A DNA stretch of 64,000 bases, from positions 4,282,181-4,346,180 of the forward strand of contig NZ_MCGV01000001.1 in the NCBI RefSeq assembly GCF_001705235.1. The letters run 5' to 3'. The number at the start of each line of letters is the position of its first letter. The stretch's first letter is position 1. The notes beneath the pieces were generated by a model. That model was not told where the DNA came from, made no database searches, and saw only the letters and a list, made by a program, of their open reading frames with translations. This DNA is from Clostridium pasteurianum. Its GTDB lineage: Bacteria; Bacillota; Clostridia; Clostridiales; Clostridiaceae. Position numbers and translations under genes: made by a program. This document shows positions 17,890 to 25,734 of the stretch, piece by piece.

Positions 17890-19800
17890 TTGATTGTTGT
17901 GCATTCAAAGAAACATAATTATAAAGTTATTTTATATGTATTTCTGTTGTATTTTATTGTTTGTATATATCTATTAACTCCTTTGGTTGTATTAACGGAG
18001 CAGCTAAATAGAGCAGGATTAATGAGAAAATATATAGTCGATTTATCTAAAATAGGAGATATGTATAAAAATCCACTGCGAAGTTTTAGTATGCTTGCAT
18101 GTGATAACACAGTACGTAAAGGCTTTTTATTGGAATTTTTACTTTTTACGATTAGCCTTGTTGTAATATATTTCTTTTTTAGAAATATGGAAATAGGAGG
18201 GGAGCAGAGTGGTGTCAATTATCTTAAGGATAATGGAACCCAAGGAACAGCAAACTGGATGAGTGCAAAAGAGGCAGATATGGTACTAGGTATTGGGACT
18301 GAAAAAGGTCTGGTATTTGGAAGTATAAAGGATGGTATTAGAAGTAAAATGGTTACTCTATCGCCGGACACTTTCTTCAATAAAAATATAGCTGTGTTTG
18401 GAGCTTCTGGCAGTATGAAAAGCAGAAGTTTTGTAAGGCCTAATATAATGCAGATAGCTGAACTTGGTGAGTCTATGATTTTAACAGATCCAAAGGCTGA
18501 AATTTTTGAATCTATGTCTCAGTTTCTAAAGAATAAAGGTTATAATGTTAAGGCCTTAAACCTAGTTAATATGGTTAATTCCGATAGATGGAATCCATTA
18601 AATGAAGTAACAGACGATATTTCAGCTCAAAGTTTTGCCGAGACTGTCATGGCAAATACAAAAGCACCAGGGGCAAGGCAGGATGAATTTTGGGACAAAA
18701 CCGAAATGAATTTACTTAAAGCCTTAGTTTTATATGTAGTTAAGGAAAATCCAAAAGAAGAGAGAAACTTATCAGCAGTTTATTCAATGCTTGCTTTAAA
18801 TGATCCTTCAACCATAGATGCAGTATTCGGAGCTTTATCTCCATCACATGCAGCTAAAATGCCTTATAATATATATTCGCAGGCCAGTGAAAATGTAAGG
18901 ACAGGAGTTGTCATAGGATTAGGTTCCAAGCTTCAGGTATTTCAGAATAAATTAGTACAGGATTTAACTTGTAAAAGTGATATAAATTTAACACTTCCTA
19001 AAAAAGAAAAGTGTGCATACTTCTGCATAACATCTGATATGGAGTCGACTTTTGATTTTATAGCAGGGTTATTTTTTTCGTTCCTTTTTATAAAGCTTGT
19101 TAAATACGCTGATTATGCAGTAAAGGAAGGACAGAAGGATGTATATTTTATCTTGGACGAGTTCCCCAATATTGGTGCTATTCCTGACTTTACAAAGAAA
19201 ATATCAACCATGCGTTCAAGGGGGATTTCAAGCTGTGTAATATTTCAGAATATAGCACAGCTTAAGAATAGATACCCTAATGATGGGTGGTCCGAAATTA
19301 TAGGAAATTGCGATAGCAGATTATTTTTAGGAGCTACTGATATAATCACAGCGGAATTTGTATCAAAACTTTTAGGGACTGCTACAGTAAATGATGTTAG
19401 TTTGAGTAAATCAGCAGGTTTTGAGGGTATGATGGATTTTGGAAAGATAACAAATAGAACTGTTAAGAGAAATCTTATGAATCCAGATGAGATATTAAGA
19501 CTTCCAAATGAAAAGGAAATACTTATTTTAAGAGGGCAGAAGCCTCTAATACTTGATAAGATGGATTATACAAAACACAGGCTTTCAAAGTTTATGCGAC
19601 CTATAAAGGTGAGTGATTATAAACCTGAATGGACACAGAAATATTTTGAGGAAATAGATAAAAAATCAGTTCGAGATACTGTTAGCGAAAGTAGTAATAA
19701 TTTAGAAAGTGACAACCCCGATGATGAAGAACTTCCAATAGAAGAATATCAAAGCACAGAACCTAAAAATAAAACAAATAGAAAATCTAATTTTTGGTAA
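17890..19800 (+). CDS. VirD4/TraG-type coupling ATPase
   Basis: About 636 residues. Two membrane helices (about residues 12-37 and 80-100) are followed by a large cytoplasmic ATPase domain. Walker A is GASGSMKSR, where a Met replaces the usual Gly before Lys; Walker B is VYFILDEFPNIGAIPDF; MRSRGISSCVIFQNIAQL is the coupling-protein arginine/Gln motif region. A charged disordered tail follows (about 600-639). GTG at 17881 is in frame, but TTG at 17890 suits TGAGGTGA. Coupling proteins feed DNA or proteins into type IV secretion systems. No relaxase or VirB4 is visible here, so its partner may be the adjacent tad machine. Confidence 0.85.
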   Translation: MIVVHSKKHNYKVILYVFLLYFIVCIYLLTPLVVLTEQLNRAGLMRKYIVDLSKIGDMYKNPLRSFSMLACDNTVRKGFLLEFLLFTISLVVIYFFFRNMEIGGEQSGVNYLKDNGTQGTANWMSAKEADMVLGIGTEKGLVFGSIKDGIRSKMVTLSPDTFFNKNIAVFGASGSMKSRSFVRPNIMQIAELGESMILTDPKAEIFESMSQFLKNKGYNVKALNLVNMVNSDRWNPLNEVTDDISAQSFAETVMANTKAPGARQDEFWDKTEMNLLKALVLYVVKENPKEERNLSAVYSMLALNDPSTIDAVFGALSPSHAAKMPYNIYSQASENVRTGVVIGLGSKLQVFQNKLVQDLTCKSDINLTLPKKEKCAYFCITSDMESTFDFIAGLFFSFLFIKLVKYADYAVKEGQKDVYFILDEFPNIGAIPDFTKKISTMRSRGISSCVIFQNIAQLKNRYPNDGWSEIIGNCDSRLFLGATDIITAEFVSKLLGTATVNDVSLSKSAGFEGMMDFGKITNRTVKRNLMNPDEILRLPNEKEILILRGQKPLILDKMDYTKHRLSKFMRPIKVSDYKPEWTQKYFEEIDKKSVRDTVSESSNNLESDNPDDEELPIEEYQSTEPKNKTNRKSNFW

Positions 19801-19916
19801 AAATGATTCAATTAGAATGAATATGATTGTGCTGTTATTTTTATGATATATTTAAGAAAAATTTATGTCAATATAATAAGAATTATATAATAAAAAACTA
19901 TCTAGGTAAAAGTTAG

Positions 19917-19953
19917 AGTCTGTTTCAAGTTCATACAAAACTTAAAACAGACT
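19917..19953. terminator. Long hairpin between convergent genes
   Basis: AGTCTGTTTcAAGTT pairs with AACTTaAAACAGACT around a small loop. It lies between the VirD4-like gene and the convergent Ig-like protein gene; T-runs are weak on both sides. Confidence 0.55.
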
Positions 19954-19993
19954 GATACTATATTGAAAATATACAATATAAATTGGTTACTAA

Positions 19994-20761
19994 TTATTTT
20001 AAGTTATTGAAACTATAGTAACTCATGTCATTAGTTGTTCTGAATCTTAATACTGTTTCTTTTGAAAAAACACTTCCAGATGTAGATTTTATTCCTGGCA
20101 ATACATGTAAAGTATAGTCTGTTAATATGCGAAAAGGATTATAGCAGTGAACATTAATGCAGCAAGGATCATCAGAAGAAACATATGAATTATAAGTAGT
20201 ATACTTATCACCATATTGGTTTAATATTGATATATAATTATTTAAATTACCATCATCTTTTACAGGTTTATTGAATCTGATTTTAAAATCTTTTTCAATT
20301 GGAGTATTTATTAATTCTGGCATAACTACAACATCTGGTTTGACATTAATGTATATATAATCATTTTTAGAACCGTCGTACGTCGGTGTTGTGCTGTTTG
20401 TATTAAAAGATATACAGTGTATACCTTTTGGTATATTATCAAGCTCATAAACAGTAGTATTTCCTGAAATACTAGTTTTAAATGGCCAATCTTTTTGGTC
20501 ATCATCTAGAGTTATTTCTGTTACTTTTGAATTTAATTCAATAACACTAAGATAAATTGTAGAGCTGTAAACTTCGTAAAAAACTATGTTTTTATTATTA
20601 TTAACTATCGAACTTGTAACACTAATTGTTCTATTAGCTGTGTATATATCACCATATCCTATAATACCAATTCCGTTTATTGATTCTGCATTTATGTTAA
20701 TTGGTAAACTTAGTATAGATAAAATAAGTAAAGGAAAGATTTTAATTATAATTTTTTTCAT
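19994..20761 (-). CDS. Secreted protein with Big_5 (SbsA Ig-like) domain
   Basis: Protein of 255 residues with a typical signal peptide (basic KKIIIK, hydrophobic core, cleavage near NINA-ES). The C-terminal third looks like a bacterial Ig-like domain of the Big_5 type (PIEKDFKIRFNKPV ... DYTLHVLPGIKSTSGSVFSKETVLRFRT). The N-terminal half is beta-rich and unrecognised. No wall anchor motif. ATG at 20761 with AAGGAG upstream. Divergent from the protease-like gene. Probably an extracellular adhesin or matrix protein. Confidence 0.65.
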   Translation of the reverse strand: MKKIIIKIFPLLILSILSLPININAESINGIGIIGYGDIYTANRTISVTSSIVNNNKNIVFYEVYSSTIYLSVIELNSKVTEITLDDDQKDWPFKTSISGNTTVYELDNIPKGIHCISFNTNSTTPTYDGSKNDYIYINVKPDVVVMPELINTPIEKDFKIRFNKPVKDDGNLNNYISILNQYGDKYTTYNSYVSSDDPCCINVHCYNPFRILTDYTLHVLPGIKSTSGSVFSKETVLRFRTTNDMSYYSFNNLK

Positions 20762-20886
20762 AATAAGCTCCTTTTAATATTAATTATATTTTTCATTATT
20801 GATACAACATTTTAATTGATGTATTATTATAGTAATTATGGGCTATATTACAATTATATCATATATCAATATAAGGGGGAGTTATT

Positions 20887-21918
20887 TTGAAAATCAAATT
20901 TTATATGATAAAGATTTTTTCTGCTGTTATGTTACTAAGTATAATTTTAACATTTAATGTCAAAGCGTATTCAAATAAGGAGAATTATCCGGATTTTAAA
21001 AATTATGCTGAAAGTTTTATGAAGAAATTCAATTCAAACTGTAAGCTGAATAATAGTATTGTTTTATATAGTTTTCAAGGAGATAAGCAAGCTCTATTTT
21101 TTTCATCAAATAGTAGTGGATATATAATAATAAACTTAAGTAATCGTAAAGTTATAGAATTTTCACCTAAAAAAAATAATAAATTTATTTTGGATAGAGA
21201 TAAAAAATATTTTTATAATGGACCATTGGCTTATTTCGAAGAGGACAATAATGAGATTATTGATTGTAAAACAAAACAAAGGATAGGTTTATTAAAAGAT
21301 TTAAAGAAAGTATATTATCAAAATATGCCTAATAAAGATTCAATTAAAAGTTTTAAATCAAATTTGGGCTCCGATAATGAAACATATACATTGAAAAATA
21401 AATTGCCACATTATGAGTATAATCCAGATGGTAGATGCGTTATTACTGCTGCTACTATGTTATTGGCATATTATGCAAAGTATTGGAATGCTTATAATGA
21501 TTATGTTTCCGTGGATAATCTTACGCATGAATGTAATTTTTCTGATGAGTTGCTATATTATGTAACAGGAGTAACAAGGCTTGAAAACAATAAAGGAATA
21601 TATATAGGTTCACTTTTGGATGGTATAAAAAAATATTTGATAGAATGTCAGCATGCTTCTAATATTATGAACTTTACCTTTATAAGTTATTTTAATATAA
21701 ATGATTATAGAAGTCTTATTACGAGAGTTATTAAAGAAGATAAACCTATAATATTAGGACTTTCTGCAATGAAACCTTATTGTACTAAATTAGGGCATGC
21801 AGTTACAGCTTGGGGATATTGCAATATAAATAGCAATGAATTTTTTATGATAGATGATGGTTGGGGAAATGATTTTACATATGCTGATCCTACATATGTA
21901 GACTCAATTTTCTTCTAA
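20887..21918 (+). CDS. Secreted papain-like (C10/C39-type) cysteine peptidase
   Basis: Protein of 343 residues with a signal peptide (hydrophobic core about 8-25, ending VKA). A papain-like triad is visible: Cys in PDGRCVITAATML, His in KLGHAVTAWGY, and Asp/Asn in MIDDGWGN. The region before the Cys could be a propeptide. Start is TTG at 20887 after AAGGGGGAG. Families C10 (streptopain) and C39 are the closest by motif spacing. Monocistronic, ended by a strong hairpin at 21991-22030. Confidence 0.65.
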   Translation: MKIKFYMIKIFSAVMLLSIILTFNVKAYSNKENYPDFKNYAESFMKKFNSNCKLNNSIVLYSFQGDKQALFFSSNSSGYIIINLSNRKVIEFSPKKNNKFILDRDKKYFYNGPLAYFEEDNNEIIDCKTKQRIGLLKDLKKVYYQNMPNKDSIKSFKSNLGSDNETYTLKNKLPHYEYNPDGRCVITAATMLLAYYAKYWNAYNDYVSVDNLTHECNFSDELLYYVTGVTRLENNKGIYIGSLLDGIKKYLIECQHASNIMNFTFISYFNINDYRSLITRVIKEDKPIILGLSAMKPYCTKLGHAVTAWGYCNINSNEFFMIDDGWGNDFTYADPTYVDSIFF

Positions 21919-21990
21919 AGTCAATAGTGTGAAATTTTATTTCTATTATTGTTATTCATGAAAACCACTGGATTAGTAAAATTATAAGAT

Positions 21991-22034
21991 AAAAGTAGAC
22001 ATTGGATTTAGCCACCAATTGTCTACTTTTTTAA
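21991..22034 (+). terminator. Intrinsic terminator
   Basis: AAAAGTAGACATTGG pairs with CCAATTGTCTACTTTT, with one slip, followed by TTTT. It ends the cysteine peptidase gene. Confidence 0.8.
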
Positions 22035-22059
22035 TATAAAATATAAGAGAGATATATAA

Positions 22060-22266
22060 ATGATTAACAAAAAAGAATTATTAAATAGATTGAATATTGA
22101 CCAGATGGCAGTCGTAACAGCACCATTAAATGAACATGCCTGTGTAAGAGTAAATGCAGGAAGCTGAAAAACTAGAATGCTTTCATCAAGAGTTGCATAT
22201 TTGATATTAGAAGATGTAGGTGGAATTATGCTTTTGACATTTACAAATAAGGCAGCTGTGGAAATT
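22060..22266 (+). pseudogene. Remnant of a UvrD/PcrA-type helicase N-terminus
   Basis: The frame from ATG 22060 reads LLNRLNIDQMAVVTAP, then VRVNAGS, a TGA stop, KTRMLSSRVAYLILEDVG and MLLTFTNKAAVEIT. These are the Q motif, the Walker A (AGSGKT with the Gly codon GGA changed to TGA) and motif Ia (LTFTNKAA) of superfamily 1 helicases. About 70 codons of a protein that is normally over 700 residues remain, with a stop in the active site, so it is dead. It lies directly upstream of the SpoIISA-like gene and its end holds that gene's likely promoter. Confidence 0.8.
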
Positions 22267-22303
22267 ACAATTAAAAATTCTATCAAAAAGATAATAACCT
22301 TAT

Positions 22304-22331
22304 TTGTTAAAAAGTGTAAAAATGATATAAT
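22304..22331 (+). promoter_or_regulatory. Likely promoter of the SpoIISAB-like pair
   Basis: TTGTTA (22304-22309), 16-base spacer, TATAAT (22326-22331), about 25 bases before the toxin ATG. Confidence 0.5.
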
Positions 22332-22355
22332 TAAATTATTAATGGGGGAAGCAAC

Positions 22356-23192
22356 ATGAAATTAGTGATTTTAATATATTATGGTGTTGTAATTATTTAT
22401 TTGATTATAAGTACTATATTTTATTGGATAGATGATTTAAAATTCTCTTTGTACTTGAATAAATTAAGAAAAACATTCTATTTAATTGCTATATTAGGCG
22501 TTATATTGTGTATTTTAAGTGGTTATATCAACACTTACGATTGGAAAAATTTAATATATTATATGGCAGCAGTGGTTGTAGTTGATATAGCTGTATTTGA
22601 AACGCCTAGTATATCTAAATTTGCAAATGCAGAATTTAAGAGTAATGAAATAATGAGTAAAATCACAAGTGAAAATGAAAGAACATTTGATATTATTGAG
22701 AATAAACAGAAAGTATTTTTAAGTATAATTCAAGATGCTGAATGTTATTTTGAACAGCGAAACATTGGTTCAATTAAAATTTTTGATGAATATAAAAAAG
22801 AATTATTAGAGTATTTAAATAAGTATACAAATATTTTTGAAATTGAAGTTTATATGTATGAAGTGAAATATTCTAATGATACTGATTTGATAAACAGCAT
22901 AAAAGAAGTACTTGAAAATATAATAATTAAAAATAGTTTGAAAATAAGAAAAGGGGTACTAGAGAGGATAAGTAAAAACATCAGTATGGGACAAATACAA
23001 AAATTAGATAGCAAAATACATTTAATACCTATATTTAGTGGAGAATATTCATATATTATTCTAATATCCAGTGAAGATATTATTGACACTGATATAATGA
23101 ATGTACTTTACATGGTAAATATTTTTTTGATATACAGAAATAGTTACTTTATTTTGAAAAATAATAATATTAATGATAAAATTAATATATAA
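22356..23192 (+). CDS. spoIISA: SpoIISA-family toxin
   Basis: Protein of 278 residues with three N-terminal membrane helices (about 4-24, 38-57, 65-82) and a cytoplasmic domain (about 90-270). This matches the SpoIISA architecture, in which the soluble GAF-like domain is bound by a small antitoxin and the membrane part permeabilises the cell membrane. Somewhat longer than the Bacillus subtilis protein (248). ATG at 22356 has GGGGGAAG upstream. The antitoxin-like gene follows 26 bases after. In B. subtilis the pair acts during sporulation; the role here is not known. Confidence 0.75.
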   Translation: MKLVILIYYGVVIIYLIISTIFYWIDDLKFSLYLNKLRKTFYLIAILGVILCILSGYINTYDWKNLIYYMAAVVVVDIAVFETPSISKFANAEFKSNEIMSKITSENERTFDIIENKQKVFLSIIQDAECYFEQRNIGSIKIFDEYKKELLEYLNKYTNIFEIEVYMYEVKYSNDTDLINSIKEVLENIIIKNSLKIRKGVLERISKNISMGQIQKLDSKIHLIPIFSGEYSYIILISSEDIIDTDIMNVLYMVNIFLIYRNSYFILKNNNINDKINI

Positions 23193-23218
23193 TAGTAAGT
23201 GAGGAGGTAGTTAAATTT

Positions 23219-23368
23219 ATGCTAGCAAAATTAAAATTAAAAAAGAATAATAATGTAAATAAAGATATGAAGTGTAAAAGAAAGAAAACTACCTTGCCAA
23301 AAGGTGTGTGTATATCAGAAACTAGAAAACTAAATAGGAATGTTCTTAGATTGCTTCATATTATATAA
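23219..23368 (+). CDS. spoIISB: SpoIISB-like antitoxin
   Basis: Basic peptide of 49 residues (14 Lys) that follows the toxin gene by 26 bases with GAGGAGGT as ribosome-binding site. Its centre, KKTTLPKGVCISETRKLNRN, lines up with the STTSVASYQVSPHTARIFKEN region of Bacillus SpoIISB in position and character. Small basic disordered antitoxins of this type wrap around the SpoIISA cytoplasmic domain. Assignment rests mostly on gene order plus this weak motif. Confidence 0.65.
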   Translation: MLAKLKLKKNNNVNKDMKCKRKKTTLPKGVCISETRKLNRNVLRLLHII

Positions 23369-23375
23369 ATTTATG

Positions 23376-23404
23376 GCTATCACTTAATTGTGATGGCTTT
23401 TTTG
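23376..23404 (+). terminator. Intrinsic terminator
   Basis: GCTATCAC pairs with GTGATGGC, followed by seven T. Ends the SpoIISAB-like operon. Confidence 0.8.
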
Positions 23405-23409
23405 CTTTA

Positions 23410-23468
23410 AAACTGTGTATAGGCAGATTCTGCTTGTATGCAGTTTGTTTTATATTTAAAATCAAAAA
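23410..23468 (+). repeat. Hairpin repeat, copy 1 (upstream of glycosyltransferase)
   Basis: Starts AAACTGTGTAT, has an ATTCTG centre, then TATGCAGTTTG, TTTTATAT and TAAAAT. It matches 24928-24985 over most of its length. Each copy forms a CTG...CAG hairpin with T-rich tail, so it can act as terminator. Confidence 0.6.
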
Positions 23469-23590
23469 TTTGGAAGGTGAAAAATTTTTATTGAAAACTA
23501 AGACAGGAGACTTATATGTGCATTGTAATTATTGACAAAATAAACAATTGTAGTAATGTAATGGTATAAACAATGTAAGGATGTGATAAT

Positions 23591-24808
23591 ATGTCAAAAG
23601 TACTTTTCTTAAATATGCCTGCCCATGGGCATGTTAATCCGACCCTAGGAATTGTGTCTGAATTAGTGAAACACGGTGAAAATGTGACCTATTTCTGCAC
23701 TAATGAATTTAAAAGCAAAATTGAACAAGCCGGTGCCAATTTTAAAAGCTATAACGAAAAAACAAATCCATTGACAAAAAAACAAAACATTAATATTAAA
23801 CCCAATCTTAAGTATTATTTAAATCATTTATCTGAAATAATAAAATCAATTGATGTTATTATTTCAGATATTTTGGAGCAGATTAATGGTATAAAATATG
23901 ATTATATTGTTTATGGATCTATGTTTCCAGTTGGGAAAATTATTGCCCAAATATTAAAAGTACCGTCTGTTGCTTCTTTTGCTGTATTTGCTACAGCTAA
24001 AGAACTAATGGAGCAAAGAAGAGAGTTTATAAATGTAAATGAATTAAAAAATCATCCAGTTAATAATGTCTATAAAGATGTTTCGCAACAATTAAAAATA
24101 AAATATGATGTAGAGCTTCCAGATAATATGTTTGAGTTATTTTTCAATAAAGGTGATATAAATATTGCGTATACTTCTAAATATTTTGTTGCGCATACAG
24201 AATATTATGATGATAGTTTCAAATTTATAGGACCACCTATATATGACAGAAAGGAAAATATAGATTTTCCATTTGAAAAATTAAAAGGTAAAAAAGTTGC
24301 TTATATTTCATTAGGCACAGTTTTTAATAATACTGACAATAAACTTTATGATGTTTTCTTTAAAACCTTCGCTAATACAGATTTCACTGTAGTTATGTCA
24401 GCATATAATTTAGAGCTGTCTAAGTTTGATATACCAGATAATTTTATTGTAAGAAATTATGTACCGCAATCAAAAATTTTAAAATATACTGATGTAGCAA
24501 TAACTCATGCTGGTATGAATAGTACTAGTGACTTAATATATAACAATGTACCTTTTGTAGCAATACCTATTGGAGCAGATCAACCATATATGGCAGGTAG
24601 GGCTGCAGAGCTTAAAGCTACCATTTCTCTTGACAAAGATAAGCTTACACCTAAAATACTAAAAAGTTCGGTTGAAAAAGTTTTATATGATTCTAGTTAT
24701 CTTAAAAACATAAAAAAAATAAGTAATTCTTTTAAGCAGACGGGTGGTTATAAAAAAGCAATTGAAGAAATTTTTAAATTAAAAAAATTAAAACATATTT
24801 TAAATTAG
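23591..24808 (+). CDS. Macrolide-type (MGT/YjiC) glycosyltransferase, GT1
   Basis: Cytoplasmic GT-B enzyme of 405 residues that transfers a sugar from a nucleotide donor to a small hydrophobic acceptor. N-terminal MSKVLFLNMPAHGHVNPTLGI is the acceptor-domain signature with the catalytic His (PAHGHVNP). The donor-binding motif is ITHAGMNSTSDLIYNNVPFVAIP with QP at ADQPYMAGR. Close to the macrolide/flavonoid glucosyltransferases YjiC and YojK of Bacillus. ATG at 23591 follows AAGGATGTG. Monocistronic, flanked by matching hairpin repeats. A resistance or detoxification role is common in the family. Confidence 0.85.
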   Translation: MSKVLFLNMPAHGHVNPTLGIVSELVKHGENVTYFCTNEFKSKIEQAGANFKSYNEKTNPLTKKQNINIKPNLKYYLNHLSEIIKSIDVIISDILEQINGIKYDYIVYGSMFPVGKIIAQILKVPSVASFAVFATAKELMEQRREFINVNELKNHPVNNVYKDVSQQLKIKYDVELPDNMFELFFNKGDINIAYTSKYFVAHTEYYDDSFKFIGPPIYDRKENIDFPFEKLKGKKVAYISLGTVFNNTDNKLYDVFFKTFANTDFTVVMSAYNLELSKFDIPDNFIVRNYVPQSKILKYTDVAITHAGMNSTSDLIYNNVPFVAIPIGADQPYMAGRAAELKATISLDKDKLTPKILKSSVEKVLYDSSYLKNIKKISNSFKQTGGYKKAIEEIFKLKKLKHILN

Positions 24809-24927
24809 TAATAAGCATTGAAAATATGCTTTAAATTATTGCAAGACCTATGTCCCATAAAAAAACAACTACAGAATACTATTTAACTTTTATCATTTTA
24901 TGTTTTATTAGATGAATTTTAATTAAT

Positions 24928-24985
24928 AAACTGTGTATGAGTATAATTCTGTACTTATATACAGTTTTTTTATATCTAATTTTAA
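24928..24985 (+). repeat. Hairpin repeat, copy 2 (downstream of glycosyltransferase)
   Basis: AAACTGTGTAT, ATTCTG centre, TATACAGTTTTTTT, TATATCTAA. Direct copy of 23410-23468; the perfect T-run makes this one the better terminator. Confidence 0.65.
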
Positions 24986-25734
24986 AAAGAGAAAATAGAT
25001 ATGAGGATTTAGCAGATGAAAAGAAAATAAGTATATCTGATAATTATTGAAGATATGGAAATGAAGATGCATCAACAAAATTTGTAGCTGGTTAAATCAA
25101 TTAGCAACTTGTATATGAATGTTTTACTAATTTGCATTGTATACAAAATTTTATCAAACTAATTATTAAGAAAATTTAAAACATTCGTATTTTTATAAAT
25201 ATGATGATAACTATGCAATATATTTTATTAACATAAAATAAAAGGACAACCTTCCGTAAAAAGTGTTACTTACTATAAAATACATATATGTTAAAATTTT
25301 GACATAGCGTTTTCACTGATATATAATTGAATTGTAAAATAAATAATAAATCAATTCGTTATACTAGTTAATTTAGTAAGAATAATTTATAAATAAAAAA
25401 CTTCAGTGTTTTTATAAATTAATATTACTATGGATTTTGAGAAGAATTGATTTGTTTTCTAAAATAAAAATTTATTTTGTCAATTCTGCATAAGAATAAG
25501 ATTTTACAAAATTACTATTCAAGAATATAAACCAAATTCGTAATGGGTATAACTTAATTTATTAAATATATTTATGAATAACGTAAAATTGTATATAGTA
25601 TGATTGTGTATTTGCATGAAATTTTGGTATAGTATATTTTTTAATAAGCTTTCAAGAATAATATCTATACTGACAATTTAATATAGACATTATTTTTAAA
25701 ATATAATAAATATTTTAGAAAGAAGTGTATATGT
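24986..25734 (+). other. Long intergenic region before adhE
   Basis: About 750 bases of very AT-rich DNA with no convincing gene. A promoter-like pair TTGTGT (25604-25609), 18 bases, TATAGT (25628-25633) lies about 100 bases before adhE. TTCGTTA near 25354 and TTCGTAA near 25534 each differ by one base from a Spo0A box (TTCGWCA); solvent genes are Spo0A-controlled in C. acetobutylicum, but these matches are weak. I see no counterpart of solR in the window. Confidence 0.35.
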
